Assembly (NCBI RefSeq): GCF_030252345.1
Contig: NZ_CP126980.1
Coordinates: 7,207,501 to 7,271,500, forward strand
DNA: 64,000 nt
From: Actinoplanes oblitus
GTDB lineage: Bacteria; Actinomycetota; Actinomycetes; Mycobacteriales; Micromonosporaceae
Reading direction: 5' to 3'
Shown piece by piece: positions 38,073-46,054 of the stretch; the first letter of the stretch is position 1; each line of letters opens with the position of its first letter. The notes beneath the pieces were generated by a model that had not been told where the DNA came from, ran no database searches, and saw only the letters and a list, made by a program, of their open reading frames with translations. The translations under genes were made by a program, and so were the position numbers.

Positions 38073-39548
38073 TCAGACCGGGCGGTAGGGCAGCCACTTC
38101 ATCCCGTCGGGCGAGACCACCAGGCCGCCGGGGAACAGCGGCAGTTCGGGCTCGGCGTCCGCACCGAGCAGCGCCTTCATCTGCACCGAGCCGCCCTCCT
38201 GCATGACCTGCCGGACGACCTGCGACTTGAACAGCGGCACCATGTTGCCGTCGTCGTCGGCGGCCATCTGGTCCACCGCCGCGGCGAACTCGGCGCTGTG
38301 CTCGGCGATCCGGCCGGACGCCGCCAGCGCCGACTCACCCGACGACACCCCGCCGATCAGCTCCACGAAGGACTCGAGCTCGGTGTGCTTGTTGTTGGTG
38401 ACCTTCTTGGCCTGCCAGAAGTACGACTCCTCGTTGACGTTCATCTCGTAGAACGACACCAGGAACTCGTAGAACACCCCGTACTCGCGGCGGTACCGCG
38501 CCTCGAACTCGGTGAGCGCGGTCTTCTCGTCCAGGTCGCCGGCGAGGATGCTGTTGATCGACCGGGCGGCGAGCAGGCCGCTGTACGTCGCCAGGTGCAC
38601 GCCCGAGGAGAACACCGGGTCCACGAAGCAGGCGGCGTCGCCGACCAGCACCATCCCGGGACGCCAGAACGACGTCTGGTGGTACGAGTAGTCCTTGCGG
38701 ACCCGCAGCTCCCCGTACGTGCCGGTGGTGATCCGGCGGGCGTCGGCGAGGTACTCGGAGATCAGCGGGCACTCGGCGATCAGCGCCCGCAGCGCCTCCT
38801 CCCGGTCACCCTGGATCTTCTCCGCCATCTCCCGGCGGACCACCGCGCCGACACTGGTCATCGTGTCGCTCAGCGGGATGTACCAGAACCAGCCGCTGTC
38901 GAAGGCGACGCTCAGGATGTTGCCCGAGTACGGCTGGGGCAGCCGCTTGCCGTTCTCGAAGTAGCCGAACAGCGCCAGGCTGCGGAAGAACTCCGAGTAG
39001 TTCCGGGTGCCGCCGACGCTGGAGTACAGCCGGCTCTTGTTGCCCGAGGCGTCGATGACGAAGCGCGCCGCCACCTCGTGCTCCACACCGTCCGCGTCGG
39101 TGTACCGCAGGCCGGTGACCCGGTCCTCCGCCTCGGTCACGCCGGTGACGGCGCAGCCCTCCCGTACCTCGACGCCCTTGCGCTGGGCGTTGCGCAGCAG
39201 GATCTCGTCGAAGCGGGACCGCTCGACCTGGTAGGCGAACGACGTCGACCCGGTCAGCTTGGGCGACACGCCGAACGAGAAGGTCCACGGCTCCGGGCGG
39301 GCACCCCAGCGGAACGTGCCGCCCCGCTTGATCGGGAAGCCGGCCGCCGCGAGCTCGTCGGCGACACCGAGCATCCGGCACACCCCGTGGACCGTCGAGG
39401 GCAGCAGCGACTCACCGATCTGATATCTGGGGAAGACCTCCTTCTCCAGCAGCAGCACCCGATGGCCCTGCATGGCCACCAGGGTGCTCACCGTCGAACC
39501 GGCCGGCCCGCCGCCGGTCACCACCACGTCGAACTCTTCCACCGGCAT
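38073..39548 (-). CDS. Flavin-dependent tyrosine/Hpg halogenase
   Basis: This is a 491-residue FADH2-dependent chlorinating enzyme, exactly the usual length for glycopeptide halogenases such as BhaA and VhaA. FAD motif GGGPAGS is at residues 12-18, the catalytic Lys at Lys74 (FPIKRGGTFRWG), and the halogenase motif WFWYIP near residue 225. FVDPVFSSGVHLATY is intact and so is the C-terminal domain. It is predicted to chlorinate the aromatic side chains of NRPS-bound Tyr or beta-hydroxytyrosine. It lies between oxyB and oxyC. Its presence predicts a chlorinated product. Confidence 0.94.
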   Translation of the reverse strand: MPVEEFDVVVTGGGPAGSTVSTLVAMQGHRVLLLEKEVFPRYQIGESLLPSTVHGVCRMLGVADELAAAGFPIKRGGTFRWGARPEPWTFSFGVSPKLTGSTSFAYQVERSRFDEILLRNAQRKGVEVREGCAVTGVTEAEDRVTGLRYTDADGVEHEVAARFVIDASGNKSRLYSSVGGTRNYSEFFRSLALFGYFENGKRLPQPYSGNILSVAFDSGWFWYIPLSDTMTSVGAVVRREMAEKIQGDREEALRALIAECPLISEYLADARRITTGTYGELRVRKDYSYHQTSFWRPGMVLVGDAACFVDPVFSSGVHLATYSGLLAARSINSILAGDLDEKTALTEFEARYRREYGVFYEFLVSFYEMNVNEESYFWQAKKVTNNKHTELESFVELIGGVSSGESALAASGRIAEHSAEFAAAVDQMAADDDGNMVPLFKSQVVRQVMQEGGSVQMKALLGADAEPELPLFPGGLVVSPDGMKWLPYRPV

Positions 39549-39713
39549 GTGCCACCACCCAACGATCGATTTACCGGAAAGCGAAAGCGGACAAGCGCGC
39601 ATTCTCATCCATCCGAGCGAATGTGAATCGCACGGTGGGAATGCCATCATCCTGCATCTTTTTCGGCCGCTCAAGGAGTGTCCAATTGAGCAGAGCCGAC
39701 CGGACGGACTCCG

Positions 39714-40910
39714 TTACCAGGCGACCAGCAGACTGCGCAATCCGTACGCCGGGGTGCTCGTCCGGAACATGATTTCCTGGTCGGGATCCGCCAGCCGCAG
39801 GCCGGGGAAACGCCGCCACAGGGCGGTGTACACGATCCGCAGCTGGAGGCGGGTCAGCGCCGCGCCCAGGCAGTGATGGATGCCGTGCCCGAACGCGACG
39901 TGCGGCGCGGGCGTGCGGGTGACGTCGAGGCGGTCGGGGTCGGGCATCAGGTCGGGGTCACGGTTGGCCATCGGCAGCGAGCAGAGGACCGTCTCCCCCT
40001 TGCGGATCACCTGGCCGTCGATGGTGACGTCCTCCATGGCGGTCCGCGGCGTCGGCGCGTACGGGACCGTCAGGTACCGGATCAGCTCGTCGACCGCCCG
40101 GTCCGCCGACTGGTCGTCGCCCCGCACCGCGGCGATCTGCTCGGGGTTGCGCAGCAGCGCCAGCACGCCCAGGCCGATCATGCCGGAGACGTTGTCGTCG
40201 CCGGCCAGCATCACCTGTACGCAGAAGCCGCGCAGTTCCTCGTCGGTGATCGTGTCGCCGTGCTCGGCGACGATCGACCCGATCAGCCCCTCACCCGGGT
40301 CCTTGCGCTCGCGGGCCATCATCGCCAGCAGGTAGCGGGAGAACGCCTCGCCGGCGACCGCCCGCTTCCGCTGGCTCCGCGTGGGGTCGAGGTGCCCGTG
40401 GCACAGCTGCAGGAACATGGCCTGGTCGTCGCGCGGCACCCCGACCAGCTCGCAGAGCACGGTCCCGGGCACCTGGTCGGCGACCAGCTCGACCAGGTCC
40501 GCGGGCGAGCCCTCCTGCTCCATCGCGTCCAGCCGGTCCGCCACGATCTCCTCGATGCGCGTGGCCATCCGGCGCATCCGGCGCTGGGTGAAGCCGGGCG
40601 TCATCAGCTGCCGCATCCGGGTGTGCTCGGGCGGGTCGTAGTCCATCAGGTTGCCGACCAACTCCTGCGGCCGGAACCGGCCCCGCCCGCCGATCTCGTC
40701 GGCGTCGTCGTGCCGGCGGCGGGTGCTGAACCGCTTGTGGTCGCCGAGCACCTGCCGCACCACCGAGTGCCCGGCCGCGAGCCAGGTCGTCGTGGCCTCC
40801 GCCCCGGACCCCAGGGAGATCTTCGTCAGTTTCCCGGCGGCGCGCAGTCGGTCGGCCGGGTCGAACCCCTGCCGGAGGATGTGGATCGGACGCTCGTTGT
40901 CACCACTCAA
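39714..40910 (-). CDS. oxyB: OxyB, cytochrome P450 for the first (4-6) aryl ether link
   Basis: This is a 398-residue P450 closely resembling OxyB, which makes the first ring closure between residues 4 and 6. Diagnostic stretches include RPIHILRQGFDPAD, RFRPQELVGNLMDYDPPEHT, the I-helix MLAGDDNVSGM and the haem loop FGHGIHHCLGA. It starts with a TTG at 40910 that lies inside the end of oxyE (11-nt overlap), so its translation is coupled to oxyE. Confidence 0.94.
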   Translation of the reverse strand: MSGDNERPIHILRQGFDPADRLRAAGKLTKISLGSGAEATTTWLAAGHSVVRQVLGDHKRFSTRRRHDDADEIGGRGRFRPQELVGNLMDYDPPEHTRMRQLMTPGFTQRRMRRMATRIEEIVADRLDAMEQEGSPADLVELVADQVPGTVLCELVGVPRDDQAMFLQLCHGHLDPTRSQRKRAVAGEAFSRYLLAMMARERKDPGEGLIGSIVAEHGDTITDEELRGFCVQVMLAGDDNVSGMIGLGVLALLRNPEQIAAVRGDDQSADRAVDELIRYLTVPYAPTPRTAMEDVTIDGQVIRKGETVLCSLPMANRDPDLMPDPDRLDVTRTPAPHVAFGHGIHHCLGAALTRLQLRIVYTALWRRFPGLRLADPDQEIMFRTSTPAYGLRSLLVAW

Positions 40911-42054
40911 GGGGAAGCTCCTCCACGGCGAAGGGCGCCGGCCGGCCCGGCTTGAACCGCACCTCCCGCTCCGGGACCGCCAGCCGCAGCGACGGGAACC
41001 GCCGGACCACTGCCGGCAGCACCGCCCGCAGCTCCATCCTGGCCAGCGGCGCGCCGATGCAGTGGTGGATGCCGTGCCCGAACGACAAATGCGTGATGTT
41101 CTCCCGGGTGATGTCGAACCCGTCCGCGCGGGAGCGGTTGACCGCCAGCATCGCGCAGGTCAGGACGTCGCCGGCGTGGATCTCGCGGCCACCCAGGGTC
41201 AGGTCGGTCAGGGCGACCCGGGGCGAGGGCGCCTCGACGACGGAGGTGTAGCGGAGCATCTCCTCGATCGCGGCGTCCAGCAGCTCGGGACGCTTGCGCA
41301 GCAGCGCCATCTGCTCCGGGTGGGTCACCAGGAGCAGCACCGCCACCGCCAGCTGGGCGGCCATCTGCTCGGTCGCCATGGTCAGGTTCGCCTCGGCGAG
41401 CCCGGCCAGCTCCTCGTCGCTGACCTGGTCGCCGTGCTCGCGTACCAGGGCCCCGATCATCCCCGCACCCGGCTCGCGGCGCAGGCGGGCCGCCAGCCGC
41501 TGGGTGTAGTTGACGACGCCCAGCCCGGCCGCGGCCCGCTGCCGGGGGATCCGGCTCTCCCGGCTGTCCCGGATCATCCGGGACAGCTCGGCCTGGTCGT
41601 CCCGCGGGACGCCGAGGAACTCGCAGGCGATGAACGCCGGGATCGGCCAGGCGGCGTACCTGACGAAGTCCACCGGCGAGCCGATGCTCTCGAAGTCGTC
41701 GAGGCACTCCTCGACGATCTCCTCGATCCGCGGCCGCAGCGACTTCAGCCGCCGGGCCGAGTACGCCGGGGCCACCGTCTTGCGCAGCCGGGTGTGGTCG
41801 GGCGGGTCGTACGCCTGCAGGATGCCGGGCAGCTGGGCGCGGTCCGCCTCGTTCTCGACCGGCCGGGCCGAGCTGAACCGGACGTGGTCGGCCAGGATCG
41901 TCCGGACCTCGTCGTACCCGGTGACCAGCCACTGCTTGCGGCCGTCCATGCCGGGCTCGGTGTCGTACTCGTGCAGCGGCCCGCTCTCCCGCATGTCGTG
42001 GAACTCCGGCACCGGATCGAGCCGGTGCCGCTGGTGCGGCAGGGGAAGTGCCAT
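40900..42054 (-). CDS. oxyE: OxyE, cytochrome P450 for the 1-3 aryl ether link
   Basis: This is a 384-residue P450 whose start (MALPLPHQR.RLDPVPEF), GMDGRKQWLVTG and ending APFAVEELPLEW match OxyE of teicoplanin. OxyE joins residues 1 and 3 and is absent from vancomycin-type clusters, so residues 1 and 3 here should both be aromatic. The haem loop is FGHGIHHCIGA. The I-helix reads NLTMATEQMAAQ, with the altered acid-Thr region typical of OxyE. It is the third P450 gene from the 3' end of the oxyA-E-B-C order seen in teicoplanin-like clusters. Confidence 0.94.
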   Translation of the reverse strand: MALPLPHQRHRLDPVPEFHDMRESGPLHEYDTEPGMDGRKQWLVTGYDEVRTILADHVRFSSARPVENEADRAQLPGILQAYDPPDHTRLRKTVAPAYSARRLKSLRPRIEEIVEECLDDFESIGSPVDFVRYAAWPIPAFIACEFLGVPRDDQAELSRMIRDSRESRIPRQRAAAGLGVVNYTQRLAARLRREPGAGMIGALVREHGDQVSDEELAGLAEANLTMATEQMAAQLAVAVLLLVTHPEQMALLRKRPELLDAAIEEMLRYTSVVEAPSPRVALTDLTLGGREIHAGDVLTCAMLAVNRSRADGFDITRENITHLSFGHGIHHCIGAPLARMELRAVLPAVVRRFPSLRLAVPEREVRFKPGRPAPFAVEELPLEW

Positions 42055-42077
42055 CGGTCCTCCTCATGTGTGCGGCA

Positions 42078-43253
42078 CTACCAGTCGAGGAGCAGGGCTT
42101 CCACGTCGAACGGCGGCGGGCCCAGCCGGATGGCGCGGTCCGGGTCGGCCAGCCGCAGCGTGGGGAACCGCTGCGCCAGGGCCGGGATCGCGGTCCGGAA
42201 CACCAGCTCGGCCAGCGACCGGCCGAGGCAGTGGTGAATGCCGTGCCCGAACGCGACGTGTTCCGGCCGTTCCCGGGTGATGTCGAAGGCGTCCTCCGGG
42301 CCGGGGAAGTTCCGCCGGTTCGCGGCCAGCAGCGAGCACGTGACGGTGTCGCCGGCCCGGACCAGGCGATCCCCGATCAGCACGTCCTCGACGGCGACCC
42401 GCGGATGGGTCTTCTCGTCGCTGGTGAGATAGCGGGTCACCTCGTCCAGCCAGTCCGGTACCGTCTCCGGCTTCTCCCGGAGCAGGGCGAACTGGTCCGG
42501 CTCCCGGACCATCAGCCACGCGCCGGCGGCGAGGAACCGGGCCACCTGATCCGCCCCCGCGCCCATCACGAAGGCCGCCACCCCGGTCAGCTCGGCGTCG
42601 GTGATCTCGTCGCCGTGCTCGCGCACCACGACGCCGAACATGTCGTCACCGGGGTCGCGGCGGGTACGCGCCGTCACCTTGTTCATGTAGGTCATGAACT
42701 TGTTGCCGGCGGCCACCCGCCGCTTGTCCGACCGTTCGGTGCGGCTGGCGTGCAGGCAGCGGGACAGCTCCGCCTGGTCGTCCCGGGGGATCCCGAGAAA
42801 GTCGCAGGTCGCCGTCGTGGCCACGGCCCACCCGAAGCGCGGGACGAAGTCCACCGGTCCGCCGGTGGCCTCGATCGTGTCCAGAGTGTCCTCGACCACC
42901 CGCTCCACCCGCACGCCGAACTTCTGCATCCGCCGGACGGCGAAGGCGGACGCGACCAGCCGGCGCAGCCGGGTGTGCTCCGGCGGGTCGTAGTGGGTCA
43001 GGAAGCCCGGCCAGGCCAGGCCGGCCGCGGTCCCGCCGAAGACCAGCCGGGCGCTGAACTTGTCGGAGCCGAGCACCTGCCGGATCTCGTCCAGACCGGT
43101 GGCGAGCCAGGCGGTCCGTCCCCCGGGCTCCTCCTCGGTGCCCAGCGCGGTCATCGGCCCCTGGGCCATCAGGGCGCTCAGCTTCGGCACCGGATCGAAG
43201 CCGTCCCTCCGGTGCAGGTCCAGAGCCTGGACGACGTTGATCTCCTCGAACAT
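42078..43253 (-). CDS. oxyA: OxyA, cytochrome P450 for the 2-4 aryl ether link
   Basis: This is a 391-residue P450 of the OxyA type, which forms the ether between residues 2 and 4. It begins MFEEINVVQALDLHRR, has GGRTAWLATG and the I-helix FVMGAGADQVARF (lacking the usual acid-Thr pair, as in OxyA), and the haem loop FGHGIHHCLGR. ATG 43253 has an AGAGGAA site; a longer frame to 43283 would overlap a StrR-type box. It is the first P450 of the block, 23 bp before oxyE. Confidence 0.94.
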   Translation of the reverse strand: MFEEINVVQALDLHRRDGFDPVPKLSALMAQGPMTALGTEEEPGGRTAWLATGLDEIRQVLGSDKFSARLVFGGTAAGLAWPGFLTHYDPPEHTRLRRLVASAFAVRRMQKFGVRVERVVEDTLDTIEATGGPVDFVPRFGWAVATTATCDFLGIPRDDQAELSRCLHASRTERSDKRRVAAGNKFMTYMNKVTARTRRDPGDDMFGVVVREHGDEITDAELTGVAAFVMGAGADQVARFLAAGAWLMVREPDQFALLREKPETVPDWLDEVTRYLTSDEKTHPRVAVEDVLIGDRLVRAGDTVTCSLLAANRRNFPGPEDAFDITRERPEHVAFGHGIHHCLGRSLAELVFRTAIPALAQRFPTLRLADPDRAIRLGPPPFDVEALLLDW

Positions 43254-43277
43254 GCCACCGTTCCTCTCGGTCCGCCC

Positions 43278-43307
43278 GTCCAACCCGCCCGCGTCGCACG
43301 GTTGGAC
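43278..43307. promoter_or_regulatory. StrR/Bbr-type operator just upstream of oxyA
   Basis: GTCCAACC (43278-43285) and GGTTGGAC (43300-43307) form perfect 8-bp arms with a 14-nt spacer. The box lies between the dioxygenase stop (43309) and oxyA, its centre only 40 bp from the oxyA ATG, which leaves little room for a downstream promoter. Confidence 0.7.
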
Positions 43308-43308
43308 A

Positions 43309-43986
43309 TCACCGCTCCGGCGGGTTCTCCATGACCATGTAGTAGGCGCCGATCCGCATCGGCGTCGCGCTGGTGACCGTCGACAGCCCGGTGTCCTGGA
43401 ACCGATCGAGCGGAATCACCCGGAAGTCGAAGCTGACCCGGCAGGCGCCGGTGTCGTTGGCCAGGTTCCCGTGCCGCAGGTTGATCGCGTCGAACTGCAG
43501 CACCTCCCCCGGGACCAGCTCGACCGGCTGGTAGTCCGCCCGGCCCGGGGCGCTCTCGATCCAGATCGAGTTGGTGCCGAACGCCCGGGTCAGCGGCAGC
43601 CAGAAGTTGACGGTGCCCGGCTGGTGGTGGAAGTCCGCGTCCCGGTGGAAGGTGCTGACCGCGACGCCGCCGGGCGGGCACACCCGGAAGGTGGGCACGG
43701 CCTGCACGCACACGTCGCCGGTGAAGAGCGGCAGCACATGCGTACGCAAGAAGTCGTGATAGAGACCGCGGATGGAGTCGAACTCGGCGTAGAACCTGGC
43801 ATGCGCCTCGGTCGCCTGGTCGGTCGTGCCGGGCTTCGGATGGACCGCACAGCTCTCGTCGATCCGGGCCAGGTCGGCATCGCCGAACATGTCGCGCACC
43901 CGGCGGACGAACGGGAAACGGTCCTGGTCGTAGGTGTGGATCACCTGGTCGAGAAGCGGCGTCTCGGATGTCATCTCGGATGTCAT
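43309..43986 (-). CDS. Fe(II)/2-oxoglutarate-dependent dioxygenase
   Basis: This is a 225-residue non-haem iron enzyme. The facial triad is predicted as His114, Asp116 (FHRDADFHH) and His172 (NLRHGNLAND), with Arg189 in SFDFRV as the 2-oxoglutarate contact. I see no long N-terminal domain, so it is a small stand-alone hydroxylase. It lies directly upstream of oxyA in the tailoring block. It is not one of the core genes shared by all glycopeptide clusters and its substrate is unknown; hydroxylation of an aglycone residue or oxidation at residue 1 are options. A repeat in the 5' end encodes MTSEMTSE; ATG 43986 has the GAGAGGAA site. Confidence 0.8.
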   Translation of the reverse strand: MTSEMTSETPLLDQVIHTYDQDRFPFVRRVRDMFGDADLARIDESCAVHPKPGTTDQATEAHARFYAEFDSIRGLYHDFLRTHVLPLFTGDVCVQAVPTFRVCPPGGVAVSTFHRDADFHHQPGTVNFWLPLTRAFGTNSIWIESAPGRADYQPVELVPGEVLQFDAINLRHGNLANDTGACRVSFDFRVIPLDRFQDTGLSTVTSATPMRIGAYYMVMENPPER

Positions 43987-44032
43987 CTCGTTCCTCTCCC
44001 GCTCCGGCCGCGGCCGGAGCCTCTGCGCTCGG

Positions 44033-46009
44033 TCATCCGCCCCGCACCACGTGGCGCAGCGGTTGCGGCTCGGTGACGATGAACTCGGTGCCATTGCTCG
44101 CCGGCTGGATCTCCTCGGCCGGCCTGGTCCCGTTGCGTTCCGGCCGGGCGAACTGCGTGTGGTACAGCTCGGCGTAGAGACCGCCCCGGGCCAGCAGTTC
44201 CTCGTGCGTCCCGCTCTCCGCGACCCGGCCGCCGTCGATCACCAGGATCTGGTCGGCCTCCCGGATGGTGGACAGCCGGTGGGCGATCACCAGGGAGGTG
44301 CGGTTGCGCAGGGCGGTCTTGAGGGCCCGCTGGACGGCGGCCTCCGACTCGGAGTCCAGGTGCGCGGTGGCCTCGTCCAGCACCATGACGGTGGGCTCCT
44401 TGAGCAGCAGCCGGGCGATGGCCAGCCGCTGCTTCTCGCCGCCCGACATGCGGTAGCCGCGATCGCCGGTGACGGTGTCGAACCCACCCGGCAGAGACGC
44501 GATCAGATCCCAGATCTGGGCGCCCTTGCACGCCTCGATCAGCTGTTCCTCGGTGGCGTCCGGACGGGCGTAGAGCAGGTTCTCGCGGATCGTGTCGTGG
44601 AAGAGGTACGCGTCCTGGCTGACCACCCCGACCGTCTCGCGCAGCGAGTCGAACGAGACGTCGCGCAGGTCGTGCCCGCCGACCCGGACCGTTCCGGAGA
44701 CCGGGTCGTAGAGCCGGGACACCAGGTGGGTGAGCGTGCTCTTGCCGGCGCCGGACGGCCCGACGAGCGCGGTCATGGTGCCGGCCGGGACCCGGAAGTT
44801 CACGTCGCGCAGCACCTGCGGCGGCGTCTCGCCGCGCATCTTCTCCGCCCGCACGTACTCCAGCGACGCCAGCGAGACCTCGTCCGCCGTCGGGTAGCGG
44901 AACGCGACATCCTCGAACGCGATGTCCGGCGCCACGTTCTTGGGCAGCGCGACCGGCTCGTCCCGCTCCTCGATCAGCGGCTTGAGGTCGAGCAGCTCGA
45001 AGGTGCGGGAGAAGCCGACCACGATGGTCTGCGCCGTCTCCTGCAGCCCGGACAGCTGGACCATCGGCCCGAACAGCCGACCCAGCAGGGTCACGATGGC
45101 GACCAGCGTGCCCAGCTGGAACGCGCCGTCGAGCACCAGACTGCCACCGAGCCCGTAGACCAGCGCCGTGGCGAGCGAGGCCATCAGCCCCATCATCACG
45201 AAGGCCAGCCGGCCGTACACGGAGAGGCTCACGCCGATGTTGCGGATCTTCCCGGCCCGGCTCGCGTACTCCGCCATCTCCTCGTCCGGACGGCCGAAGA
45301 GCTTGGAGAGCATCGCGCCCTGGACGTTGAACCGCTCCTGGAGGAGCCCGCCGAGCCCGGCGTTGGCGTCCATCAGCCGTTCGGTGCGCCGCTGGATCAC
45401 CCGTCCCACGTAGACCCAGGGAATGATGAACAGCGGGATCACCACCAGGGTGACGACCGCGACCAGCCACGACAGGTAGAAGAGCTCGACCAGCACCAGC
45501 ACCACGGTGAGCCCGCTGGTGGCCGCCATCAGCAGGTAGCCGAACTGCTGCTGCGCCATGATCAGTTCGGTGTGCAGCCGGCCGATCAGCACGCCGGTCT
45601 GTGTCCGGGTGAAGAACGCGATGGGCAGCCGCTGCACGTGGCGCAGCGCCTGCACCCGCAGGTCGTAGCTGACGCCCTGGCCGATCCGGCCGGAGATGTA
45701 GGCGGACACCAGCTCCAGCAGCCCGCCCGCCACGGCGAGCCCGGCGGCCAGGCAGGCCATCAGCACCACGACCCGGAGATCGTTCTTCAGAATGCCGTCG
45801 TTCACCAGTTTCAACAGCAGCAACGGGGAGGCGACGACGATGAGCGAATCCAGCGAGGCGATGAGAACGAAGAGCGCCACCTTGCCGATGTGCGGGCGGA
45901 AATAGCCGAGCACCCGGCGCAGCGTCCCCGGGCGGACCTTCGTCTGCCAGGGATCCGGATCGTCCTCCTCACTCTTCGCAGGTCCACCGAATTGCATTAC
46001 TACATCCAC
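44033..46009 (-). CDS. ABC exporter of the glycopeptide (half-transporter with fused ATPase)
   Basis: This is a 658-residue type I ABC exporter: about six membrane segments (residues 40-330) and an ATPase domain with Walker A GPSGAGKST near residue 420, signature MSGGEKQRL, Walker B VMVLDEAT and the switch His in IAHRLST. It would work as a homodimer to export the antibiotic. The GTG start at 46009 follows AAGGAG by 7 nt. Orthologues lie in the same place, beside the oxy genes, in balhimycin- and teicoplanin-type clusters. It is preceded by the mannosyltransferase gene in one operon. Confidence 0.92.
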   Translation of the reverse strand: MDVVMQFGGPAKSEEDDPDPWQTKVRPGTLRRVLGYFRPHIGKVALFVLIASLDSLIVVASPLLLLKLVNDGILKNDLRVVVLMACLAAGLAVAGGLLELVSAYISGRIGQGVSYDLRVQALRHVQRLPIAFFTRTQTGVLIGRLHTELIMAQQQFGYLLMAATSGLTVVLVLVELFYLSWLVAVVTLVVIPLFIIPWVYVGRVIQRRTERLMDANAGLGGLLQERFNVQGAMLSKLFGRPDEEMAEYASRAGKIRNIGVSLSVYGRLAFVMMGLMASLATALVYGLGGSLVLDGAFQLGTLVAIVTLLGRLFGPMVQLSGLQETAQTIVVGFSRTFELLDLKPLIEERDEPVALPKNVAPDIAFEDVAFRYPTADEVSLASLEYVRAEKMRGETPPQVLRDVNFRVPAGTMTALVGPSGAGKSTLTHLVSRLYDPVSGTVRVGGHDLRDVSFDSLRETVGVVSQDAYLFHDTIRENLLYARPDATEEQLIEACKGAQIWDLIASLPGGFDTVTGDRGYRMSGGEKQRLAIARLLLKEPTVMVLDEATAHLDSESEAAVQRALKTALRNRTSLVIAHRLSTIREADQILVIDGGRVAESGTHEELLARGGLYAELYHTQFARPERNGTRPAEEIQPASNGTEFIVTEPQPLRHVVRGG

Positions 46010-46054
46010 AGCAGCGCTCCTTTCACGCGAGCATTTCCGGTCAGCGACAGGCCG

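Noticed and set aside
39680..39705. Possible StrR-type box between oxyB and the halogenase (GTCCAA...CCGGAC)
   Set aside because: The right arm has two mismatches and the spacer is 14 rather than 17-18.
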